64,000 bases of DNA. It comes from Liolophura sinensis (taxonomy: Eukaryota; Mollusca; Polyplacophora; Chitonida; Chitonidae). A program made the position numbers and the translations under genes. The notes under the pieces were generated by a model, which was not told where the DNA came from, searched no databases, and saw nothing but the letters and a program-made list of their open reading frames with translations. Of this stretch, positions 11,401-23,400 are shown one piece after another. The stretch lies in contig NC_088306.1 of assembly GCF_032854445.1 (NCBI RefSeq), positions 4,088,373-4,152,372 on the forward strand, in the 5' to 3' direction. How positions within the stretch are numbered: position 1 is the first letter of the stretch; every line of letters starts with the position of its first letter.

Positions 11401-14400
11401 TCCAAGAGCTGCTACCAACATATCGGCGACCTTATCAAGGACAAATAAGTGGACTATACAATATGGGAGACAAACGCCAAGAAATAAGTCAATAGTCCGT
11501 GCTAGCCTATTCTATGTGGACAACTGAAGTCCTGGTGACTACAGCGATAACATGCATCGATGGCAAAGTAAACAATTGGTATAGTTCGATAACTAAATAA
11601 TACATTCATTCCAGATTACAAATTCAGGTTTATGGGATACGGGAATTACTTAAGCCTTGAACCACTTAGATGTTACAAGAAATGGGTTACTCCTTCTACA
11701 CGAAATATTCAGTTGGTGAATTTTATTAGAGATGTGAAGATATGATGGGAGGGCAGAGCTATTTTGACGGCGTTGGTACCATCACCAGAAATCAACTGAA
11801 ATGACGCCATATAGACACGAAGAAACAAAACTCAACACGGGAGTTTTGTCCTCGAAAATCAGTCCGTATTGTTTATCAGTGAAACGCAATTAAAACTGGT
11901 TGCTATACATTTTGAATATAAAACATGGTATTTATTTATTTATTTGATTTGATTTGGTGTTTTACGCCGTACTCAAGAATATTTCATTTATACGACGGCT
12001 GCCAGCCTTATAATGGGAGGAAACCGGGCAGAGCCCGGGTAAAACCCACGACCATCCACAGGTTGCTGGTAGACCTTACTACGTACGGCCAGAGAGGAAG
12101 CCAGCATGAGCTGGACTTGAACTCACAGCGACCGCATTGTTGAGGGGCTCCTGGGTCATTACGTTGCGCTAGGGTGATAACCAACTGAGCCACGGAGGCC
12201 CAACGTGGTATATAAATCTACGTTTTATTTTTTTTATTCCATATCACATACGGCAGCTAAAGTTTGAAACTTAATATGGATTTTGATCCTGGAATATCAA
12301 CGACCGCCTTTCCGTACGATGTCATCGTATTGATGACTTTTTTTGTAAACCACTCGACACCTATCGGTTGTGTACGCCTTGATGTTGGCGGTTGCTATGG
12401 AAATGGAATCATCGATTCGGGTTTACATCAGTAAAACGTTCACGGTATATACATAAACAAAGCTAAATGGCATATTTACTTTTGTATTTGGTTGATGAGT
12501 CTGAGTCTGTGTATATACTGTGTCTTCTTATGAAAGGGCGAGTCCATGATGCCAAAGTGCAGACACCGATGACAAACTAGTCTTGTTAGCTTGCTCTAAT
12601 CTTGCAGTACATAGCGCCAGGCGAGGCATCAACAAGTAGGCCTATACCAATTTTAAAGTCTGTGGTATGAGCAGACACAAGCAAACAAAAAAATAAATAA
12701 ATAAAAACCGATGGAGGCCGACTCAGTTCTCCTGCTTCCGCTGTTTCGGCTTTAAACTGCCCCATTTCCCCCACGTACGTGTCAAACCACCTGGGGATTC
12801 TAGAATGTTTATCTCTTGCAAATATAGGCTCACTGGGGACATTGTTTTGTTTAATATGGCCTACATTGCTACATAGTCTCACTGGTATGTTTACATTCTG
12901 AAATGTCGGTGTCTTGCAACTGTAGGCCGTATTCCGATCGTTTTAATCTACTCTTTTGCTCTACAGATTCTTTAATTTAAATATAAGTCTTGCAGTCTGT
13001 ACACTTGGGTAATTTTGAATTAACTATGTCGTGCAGTTCAAAAACCATGTATGAAGTTTAGCACTGAGTAATCGTTATATGAAAACAGGAGCTAACTGAC
13101 TCAAGCGGGAAAAAAACAATGTGTGAAGTTTGACACTGAGTAATCTTTATATGAAAACAGGAGCTAACTGACTCATGGGGAACAAAAGCAACGTATGAAG
13201 TTTAGCACTGAGTAATCTTTATATGAAAACAGGAGCTAACTGACTCAAGCGGGAAAAAAACAATGTGTGAAGTTTGGCACTGAGTAATCTTTATATGAAA
13301 ACAGGAGCTAACTGACTCATGGGGAACAAAAGCAACGTATGAAGTTTAGCACTGAGTAATCTTTATATGAAAACAGGAGCTAACTGACTCAAGCGGGAAA
13401 AAAACAATGTGTGAAGTTTGACACTGAGTAATCTTTATATGAAAACAGGAGCTAACTGACTCATGGGGAACAAAAGCAACGTATGAAGTTTAGCACTGAG
13501 TAATCTTTATATGAAAACAGGAGCTAACTGACTCAAGCGGTGAAAAAACAATGTATGAAGTTTGGCACTGAGTAATCTTTATATGAAAACAGGAGCTAAC
13601 TGACTCATGGGGAACAAAAGCAACGTATGAAGTTTAGCACTGAGTAATCTTTATATGAAAACAGGAGCTAACTGACTCATGGGGAACAAAGGCAACGTAT
13701 GAAGTTTGGCACTGAGTAATCTTTATATGAAAACAAGAGCTAACTGACTCAAGCGGGGAAAAAACAATGTATGAAGTTTGGCACTGAGTAATCTTTATAT
13801 GAAAACAGGAGCTAACTGACTCATGGGGAACAAAAGCAACGTATGAAGTTTAGCACTGAGTAATCTTTATATGAAAACAGGAGCTAACTGACTCATGGGG
13901 AACAAAAGCAACGTATGAAGTTTGGCACTGAGTGATCTTTATATGAAATCAGGGCTTACCTACCCGGTACAAAAAATTTGTAGATGCATAAAGATAAGAA
14001 AGTGCCTTGGTATGCAATGATTGGTGTACGAGCACGTATATGCCTATAGACAGGCAAATTGTGATCGGTGGGGAAAATCACTTTTATTTATTGTTCAAAT
14101 TGCATAGCTACATATCCGGCGCCATAGCATACAAAATGCAATCAGCGATAACAGTAGATTTAACTTTGGCTGTTGATGACAAATTCGACTTCAAGCCATT
14201 GATTTTAACAACAATAACAGCAACAAAAAGATAGATAAGAAGAAAGGAGATTGTTATGTTTACATGTATATTCAAAGTGCGCGCATGGCATTATGGCTGC
14301 CGGAAGTAGCTTGTCCTTTTGAAAAGCAAATTAAAGTCGTTACTCAATGAGCAGCGCGCTTTCAGTTACGCATTTGTTTATTCCAACTTGAGCCGTCAAT

Positions 14401-17400
14401 AGTTAGGAGCAGCACACAGATGCGAGAATGTACTAGTCCGAGATGGAAATCATCGTACGGGTAGGAACGGGTCGAACATGGCAGCTATAGCAAGAATAGC
14501 TGATCAATAAGCTTTCTATTTCCACGATGGTAGCTTAGTTACCACCTGTCCCTCGACAGATCGGGCAAGCTCCAAGTTTTTACAATCAATATAGACACTG
14601 TCAGCGCCAGCAATAGAGAATCCCAAACTGCGCGCAGCCTCACGGTTACTGTTAAACCATCTCGGCTTCAGAGTTTAACGAGCCGCATAACGTATGTTTG
14701 AAAATTCCTACTCTTATTGGGAAAGTAACAGGTCGATAAGAAGCCTTTATGTATATATCTCCTTCTATTTCGGTTTGCAGCCAATCTTATTATGTTTAGT
14801 TGACAAAGTAGATCGGCACGCTAACAAATTAAACGGGTGAAAGTAGTGCCGTGCGGCAGAGGTTTTGATCGTAACGGCGCAGTCTCAGAGGTTGCCGCAT
14901 GCGATCCCAGCACAGGTATCGCCCTCCCCAACGGCTAGGCCAGAAGCGGTTGAGATCCTTTACCTGTACACTGCGTCTGGGTCGGGACATAGTGAGCTTT
15001 CAGTAGATTTTCAGGTTTTATACGATTGTTGACAATCAAGAAGGCTGAGAATGTCAGTAATTCTGACGGCGTGTAGGAATTCCTCCAGGAAAGCCTTAGA
15101 GCGAGCCAGAAAGAGGAAGGCGGAAAAACGGTAGGCACACATCACGCTCAGCAGCCATTTGCCTCCATTATATATATAATACTATTTATACGATACTATT
15201 GCAGTTCTCTGAACGGAACTGTATATGGCAACGAAAAGAGCCTGTATTCTCTTTTATACATTTCATACATACAGAATTCTTGCGGATTATGGTTTCATAT
15301 TTTGAACTGGTGTCGTATGTTATTATAAAGGAAAATGTAAGATACAAAATTTTGCTCTTTTTTTCAAGAAGGAATTCGGTTGATTTCTGGATTGCATTTA
15401 AAACAGTTAGATACATATGATGGATGTTCTTCGACGAGCAGTAATTTGTGTGAGGTATACAAGAAACCACCACACAATAGATATAATCACCCTCTCTTCA
15501 ACCACAAATGATGTACTTTTGGTTTTTATTTTCTTATTTACATGTAATTATTTTTTTGTTTAACGTCATGTTCATAGGATTTACAGTTTTGGCTTCATAT
15601 AACCACTGGAATAAGAATACTGATGAAAAAAAATCAACACTACAATGCGATACAAACGTTTTGCTATATATACTTACTTGCTGCCTGGAATGGTTGATTC
15701 AAGTACATGCATGTGGTGTTATCAAACATCAGACGTTTGAAGAGAATGTTATTAGAATATTGTTAAATTCGTTAACAATACTTTTCGAGTTCATAAAACA
15801 ACACTACCCAGACAGAGGTGCATTGTATCATAGATTTCGGACAATGCGTAATATATTTCGAATTTAAAGGATCTGTTTCAGTTCAGATGAAATGCCCGAC
15901 TTTTTCGATTTGGAAGAGTAAGTTTTCTAACTAATTGTCAAACTGTTTTTTTTACAACACTTTCATAATAGTTAATTACATAAAATGAATTTAAGTTTGG
16001 AATTTAAATTTGATCATCGATCACCTGGAGATCAGGATTCATCTGTAAATTACTATTTAATAAGGTTATCTGAAATGAGATATTTATGGCGTTAGAACGT
16101 CAGTCGAGATCAGAGGAATTTATCAACAGCTAATTCGCTAATAGAAAAAGGCGTGGGTATACAACCTTAAATGATGCTGGGGTAATATTATCCTTCCATC
16201 ATAAACATTCTGTCCTAGTTTTAGCTGACATTATGTGTCCGTAAAATGTGTCATTATGCATAAATTCCCTTTTCATGAATAACGGTGAAAATTCGAAAGT
16301 GTAATGGAAAATAATGCTGTATGTCCTAATGTTTATATGCAGTATATGTACTATAGTGTACAGCCTAAAGTTTTTGCTATTGTACGTGCTATGGTCTGTC
16401 AACAAACCTACGGATGGTCGTGGGTTTCCCCAGGGTTCTGCCATGTCCCCCTCCCTCCACCATAATGGTGGCCTTCGTCGTATAAGTGAAATATAAGTGA
16501 AATATAAAAGTACGGCGTAAAACACCTATCAAATAAATAAATAAATAAATGAATAAAAAAATAAATAAATACATCAGTAGAACTGAGAATATCTGAATTA
16601 AAGCACAGGAAAATATTTTTATTTATATATTTAATGTTTTACACCGTACTCAAGAATATTTCACCTATACGACAGCGGCCAGCATTGTGGTGGTAGGAAA
16701 CCGGGCAACAGAATACATAAACAACATTATTCACTGTAAATTATATTAAAATGACTTGTCTCTCTTGCCTAGCTGATGTCATGTTCAAATATTTTAATGA
16801 TATCGCCAGTCGAGATATACCTATTACTATGTATGAAAATGGTAAGGTGACTAGGCAGAAAAACTCGAGAATCAGAGAATAAGGAAACCCAAGGACTAAT
16901 GACTGTTGCAGTCGAGGCAAGAAGGTGTCTACTCTGGGAAGCACAGATTGGACAATGGCCTGAAATCTGATGGTTTATGGACAGAGGATGGATAGAAAAT
17001 GCAAATTTATTAAATTGTGAAGTCTAGGGCCACCTTCAATGAACTGACAATGATCTATAGGGTTTGGGCACATTTGTAAGTACTGAAAGTATCTCTAGAT
17101 TTATGCTAATTTGGTGACCATTTTGAGGGAAACTCACACACGTTGTTTTACGAAGTAACACTCAAGACCTTAATTCTAAACGGGTATATCTCTTAGGCAA
17201 ATTTGTAGGCCACAAATCCATAAAAGACTTCTTGTAGCACAAGAGAAATCTACGATAATAGAATTAATATATATAACGTCCAGTTTCATTGGATAATTTG
17301 CGCTGTGCGGTCTGGATCTGACTAGTCACAACTGGGATAGTGCAATTCAAATGTAAAATCATTGCCGAGCATGTGACGGGACTCTTGACTCATATTTTTT

Positions 17401-20400
17401 TGTAACGGGAAATAAGCTGTAAGGGCACATATGAACAAAGGCAATAGGGTAGATTTTACTTTAGAATTGGTTTGGGCACTGCGTCTATACATGTACACAA
17501 TAACAGCTGGACATTTTGAGTGTAATTTAGCCTTTAAAATTCGTATCCTTGTGAAAAACAGTTCAATTCAGTTATGCAGATTAATTACTTTTCATTTCTG
17601 ATAATTTTGATTTCCAAACAATGTATTCGTACAATCAGTTTGTATATATAAGATTTCATCCAGGTTGCTTTGTGAACCCGCAATAATGACATTTGTTCAA
17701 ATAGCTCTGTTTTTTGTTCAGGATTTGGTAGTTAACTAACTGGCTCTTGCAAACCAATCGCATTAGAGCTACGTGACAAGCTAAACTTTGTTGAAAGCGT
17801 CCTTTGAGCAGTAACATACATTCGTTTCACGTCAACTTACTTAGCAACACCTCCCGATTGAATGTTATTGTGTGTTTACCCGAAGTGGACCTGGTTTTAT
17901 ATTTGTTTTTCAAATGTTGGTTAGAATGACTGTGGTACTTTCTAGTACTGAACAACTTGTCGCCAGTTTTCATAGATTAATAATGCACTACTTAGACTTT
18001 GCCTGACGCGGGAATATCTTTTGCAAAGTGCTGTTTATCACCTTTGAGTGATACCACATGACACAGGTCATCTGCAGGAATCGCGCTTCCGGTTCTTGTG
18101 AATGCATTTGACAGTTTCCTGTCTACGGCAGTTTTACCTGAAAGTTCGTTCAACATCGATTATATTCCTTGGTGTTTCGCTTCAGGAAGCTTGTCGGCGG
18201 AAAAAGTAGTGTAAAGAGCGGTGCGATCGTCAACAATTGATCGAGGGATATTGTAAAACAAACTTGTTGTTAAGTAATTTCAGAGCTTCCAAAACATGCC
18301 GTCCTGTTTGTCCGTGGAAGGCTTCCAATATAACCGTGTCATACACAATACATATTTGAATTTCAGTTTTGTTTTGAACCTACAAAAGCTCCATCGGCAC
18401 CAGTGTGGTCACTGTGCATCACCAGCAATCGATGACTTCATAACCAACAAAATACAGAATTTATATTCGGGCAAAAGCTAAAGTGATAATATGGTCCTTA
18501 TTTCGTTTACGTTCCCCGGAAGAGTCATAGGTTTGTATTTGTTTTGATTTTTGGGTTGGAATGGATGTGTTTGTTTGTCAACAACAGATTTCAATGATTA
18601 ATAAGTCATCATTTGGCCGTCGTCTGACTTTGGTGAAGTTGTGTTCATCCCCCTTTTCTTCTGTAACACCACATGACGCTTGTCACCTTCAGTGCTCGCC
18701 CTACCACTTCCGGTTTTTCTGAATGCAACATCAAGCGGGGCGTTTCCGGTTGTAGGCAGTTTTACCTGGTGGTTCGTCCGCCATTGATTTTATTCTGCAG
18801 TGCTCTACCTCAGGAAGCTTCCAAGCGGGGAAAAAGTAGTGCAAAGAGCATGGCGATTGTTGACAAATGGTCCAGGGATACAGGAAACAGAATTTCTAGT
18901 AGAATGATTTTAGGCCTTCCAATACTATTCGTCCGTGGATGGTTTCCGATATAAAGCTCCCATGTATAACACAAAGACGAATTTTTGTTGTTTTACAAGC
19001 AAGCTGCAGTGACGTCTCTAAAATCGAAATTCTGTACTTCGTATCTATATATGGCCACGCCACAACCCGTGTAACCATACACGGACACCTGTCCTGGTGA
19101 TAGCTTGGTGACTGTACACAAGTGCCTGTACTGGTGATAGCTTGGTAACCATACACAAACGCCTGTACTGGTGATAGCTGGGTAACCATACACAGACGCC
19201 TGTATTGGTGATAGCTTGGTAACCATACACAGACACCTGTCTTGGTGATAGCCTGGTAAGCATACAAAGACAAACACCGGTACAAGTGATAGCCTGCTAA
19301 CCATACTCAGACACCTGTACAGGTAATAGCTTGGTAACCATACACAAGCACCTCTACTGGTGATAGCTTGGTAACCATACACAGACACCTGTACTGGTGA
19401 TAGATTGGTAACTATACAAAGGCACCTGTCTTGGTGATAGCCTGGTAAGCATACAAAGACAAACACCGGTACAGGTAATAGCTTGGTAACGATACACAAA
19501 AACTTGTCCCGGTGATAGCCTGCTAACCATACACAGACTCCTGTATCGCTTGGCATCGTGCATTGCTTTTGGCTTTTTGTATGGAAAAAATTTTAGGGCA
19601 AGGATTTTAAATTTCAGATTAAGGCAGAAACTAATGAAGTATTTTGACTGGTTGAGATAAAAAATATGCCCTGGACAGCTACTCTGTATTGTATTTTTAA
19701 AAGAGATTGTGCTAGAGATTATCTGTTTAGCAAATTTAGGTCACAGAAATGAAATCATAATGTTTATCATGTCCTGTAATGCTTACCAGGCCATCTCATA
19801 CACTCTAACAGTATAAGATATTCGCCTTAGGCGGCTCACTCATTAAATAGCGTGCCACGACAACAACATTTTGGGAAATTCCCCTCTGTGTTTCTTGGAA
19901 CTGTAACCCATACTCCTTACGTCGCCTTCGGCCTTTCGCTTCACATCGCTGCACGCTGCCACCAACAGACAAGCTTGACCTTTGGGGCCAGTGAGACGCA
20001 CGCAGGCTTAGCCTCATCACGTGTGTCCTCCCGCGGACTATTTATTAAGCACTCGTCAATAAAATTGTTATCGGATTTTATAAGAATCAGGTGGCACATA
20101 CTCTAGAAAAAGAGAATGCCTGTGTATAAAGTATTATAGCAGGCAAATGTTGAGACGGATTGTTTGTTTTCTGACACCACTTCCTGCCTCATCACCGTGA
20201 CCCCAGTGACCTCGATTGGCGTTGTTCGCGATTTCTGTACAAAATTTGCTAATGGTGGCAGTGATGTAAAGCGGAAGGTACAGAGCGACGCATACGCTGT
20301 GAGGAGTATAACTGTAAGAACGGGTCGAGTGAATGGTAGCAGGCATGTAAAGCAGTGCTCAATACTTTTTGGGTGACTTAAGAAATCGCAAGTCGCGTCG

Positions 20401-23400
20401 CATTGTAACTTTTTATACACCTCATTACCATTTTAATAGGGTTAATTGGCTACTAACGATGGTGGTATCTGTGACTATAATATTCCAGGACAAAAGAGAA
20501 AGCAAGATTGTAAAAGCATTATGAAAGCATTCATCTCCGTGTGAAGTCAGTTAAAGGCGTTAGCAAAATTGTCTTTTAGTGACGCGTAGCACGACAGGCT
20601 CTACACATCGATGTGTTGGACGTCCATATTCTTGGAAATAAAATGCAGGTAGAATACTTTTTCTGATTTCGAGGATAAGACTCATTGCTTCGGGTGATGC
20701 CATGATTATTCAAAAACAAGTGAGCATGGAGTGTAATTCGCTTTACAAAAGCTGCACCAAAAAGCGGTTAGAACAAACTCCTCGCAGCAGCACAACCTAC
20801 AAAGAGTAGACGACACTGTATTTTTATAAAATAATTTCCTAACACCGAACTCTGAACGCTGTCGTTAGATCATATACTATAAGAGATAAAACTAATTAAC
20901 TTATTAATTAAATTAAACATTTATTAAGGTTGTATTATGCTAAAACTTAAAAACAATTTCACATGTGGCAGTATAAAAAAGGGTTTCATGTAAAGTCGAT
21001 TACATTTAAGGTAACTGGTATCGCTCTCCGCCAAAACATACTGGACTCTCGAAGTTTCCATCATGCCTTCGTTTTTGCAGAAATGATGACGTCACCGGAA
21101 GCAATGAGTTCTTGGTGTCCCAAGCAAGCTTATGGAATTTTAACATTGTGAATCACAAAAAGTATTCTAATTGCATTTTCCTTGAAATAATATAAACGTC
21201 CAACATATCAAGGTGTAAAGCTCGTGGTTTTTCGTGTCACTGGTTAAAGACAGCTTTGGTAGTAAGTGAGTGATTTTATAGACAGCATAATGCTGGCAGC
21301 AAGACAATATCGTCGCAGTCGCTTTTGGCCGAAAATCTCCTGTATAAAATCCCGTGTATAGAATCCTGTGTACAGAATCCCGTGTATAGAATCTCCTGTA
21401 TAGAATCCCCTGTATAGAATCTCCTGTATGGAATCTCCTGTATAGAATCCCGTGTATAGAATCCCGTGTATAGAATCTCCTGTATAGAATTCCCTGTATA
21501 GAATCTCCTGTATAGAATCCCCTGCATAAAATCCCCTGTACAGAATCTTCTGTATAGAATCCCCTGTATAAAACCCCCTGTATAGAATCTCCTGTATAGA
21601 ATCCCCTGTACAGAATCTCCTGTGCAGAATCCCCTGCATAAAATTTCCTGTACAGAATCCCCTGTACAGAATCTCCTGTGCAGAATCCCCTGCATAAAAT
21701 TTCCTGTACAGAATCCCCTGCATAGAATCTCCTGTACAGAATCCCCTGTATATAATCTCCTGTATAGAATCCCTTGTCTAGACTCACCATTGTACCTTGC
21801 ACAAGTCTTTTCGCTTTTGTGTTCTTGACGGCTGTATTACTGTGGGTGAAAAGTCGATTTCTCACAACAGTTTTAATGACTACCCTAAAGCCCAGAATTA
21901 CTGGGAAAATCTCAGACAATGAGCAACCACTCCCCATTTCAAGTTGAATCTGGGATCCTTTTGAAAACATATGGACATCGTCAGGGGAGACTGATTTGCC
22001 CCTTTGTTCTGTGCTGTAGGTTGTTGGGTAGCTGTCGATATAAACTTATACTGTACAGCAAATGTCTGAATCTAAAAGTCAGCTTGCTGGTGCCTGTCGG
22101 TAAGGCCATAAGGAGTGGAAAACACATAGCTGACAAAGAGCGAGTTTTTTTAGGTGATGTACCGCAATTCACGATCAATTCAGGTAAAGCAACCCAACTG
22201 AGTGGCATCTTTCTTGTACACTGTTCAAAAAACTCTCCGTCATAATCAACATGATCCTCATAATTCGGTATTTATGCATTCTTTTACATTAAAATGGGTA
22301 TATTACGAATTTCAATTTTAATCTGAAAAAACAAAGTATTCAGGATTCCAAAAATATACATATAATGGTCATTTTTTTTCACGATAAATATACTTTTTTA
22401 AAATAAGTGAATGAGTTAATACACTCTCATTTTCAACCAAAAGGTACTGGTTGAATCTTGATCTCGGTTACAGAATACGAAGTTCACGGTCGCATATTGG
22501 ATAATTGGGTATTATTCACTGCTTGGTGACGGAAGACGTAAAATGGGTTTCCATTGGCCTATAACGTACACGTGTTACGTGGATCATATCGGCCTAAGAC
22601 ATGTGAAATTTTACTGTAGATATTGGGCCTACTTTATCGTTGTGCGGCCTTATCTGTGATTTAGACACTTCCACTAATATTAAAATGTATTTTCTGTGTA
22701 TAAAACTGCGTTTAGTAAGAAAGATTTATCAGAAAGTTTTTGACTGGTTTGGGTGTAATGGATGTTATGATTATTGACTTTGAGGTTTAGTGACTGTAAA
22801 GCGAATGGACAACAAGCACCAGAGTTCAAATAATTCTCACGAAATTAATGTACAATAATATGTATTGTATGTCGATCTGCAAACAGGCATTACGTTTCTT
22901 GTAATGTATCCCAGCCTATACAATCGATACATAATGTGTATTATTGATATCGCAAATTAATGGACGATTGTTGGGCCTGTTGGGAGAACTTTTGCCACCG
23001 TGGTCAGACATTATCTCTGTCGTCAGTTGTAGGCCTACGTGACAACACCGGAGCTGGGTTCATCGGAAGCACGCGTTAGTCATGTTTTATGCAGAACTCG
23101 GTTATATGGTTAGCGTTTCCCCACAATAACGTGATCTGAGCAAATCGATACCAATCACTTGATAATTCCGTCTGTCTAGTAACTGTAAATACATGGTTCT
23201 ATGCTGACCGTGTACATCTATCACACCTGATCTTAAATGCTTAGGTGCTGGGTTATCTGTATACTGAACCTCTCAACAGTTAGAAAGTAAGGAAGCCATC
23301 ACAGATTTATTTATTTATTCGTTCATTTATTTATTCATAACTGATTGGTGTACTAAACGGGTTGCTGACAGACCTTCCCACATATGGCTGGAGAGGTAGC

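Noticed and set aside
14945..15160. Minus-strand helical frame ending ITDILSLLDCQQSYKT, and an overlapping 67-codon frame ending at a CAG|GTAAAG donor
   Set aside because: Two overlapping frames cannot both be supported and neither has a recognisable partner exon.
15508..15867. 119-codon frame with a hydrophobic N-terminus
   Set aside because: AT-rich, no family, no context; hydrophobic codons are expected from T-rich sequence.
18993..19556. 187-codon minus-strand frame over the 37-bp array
   Set aside because: The period shifts frame every unit and three frames are equally open; a repeat shadow.
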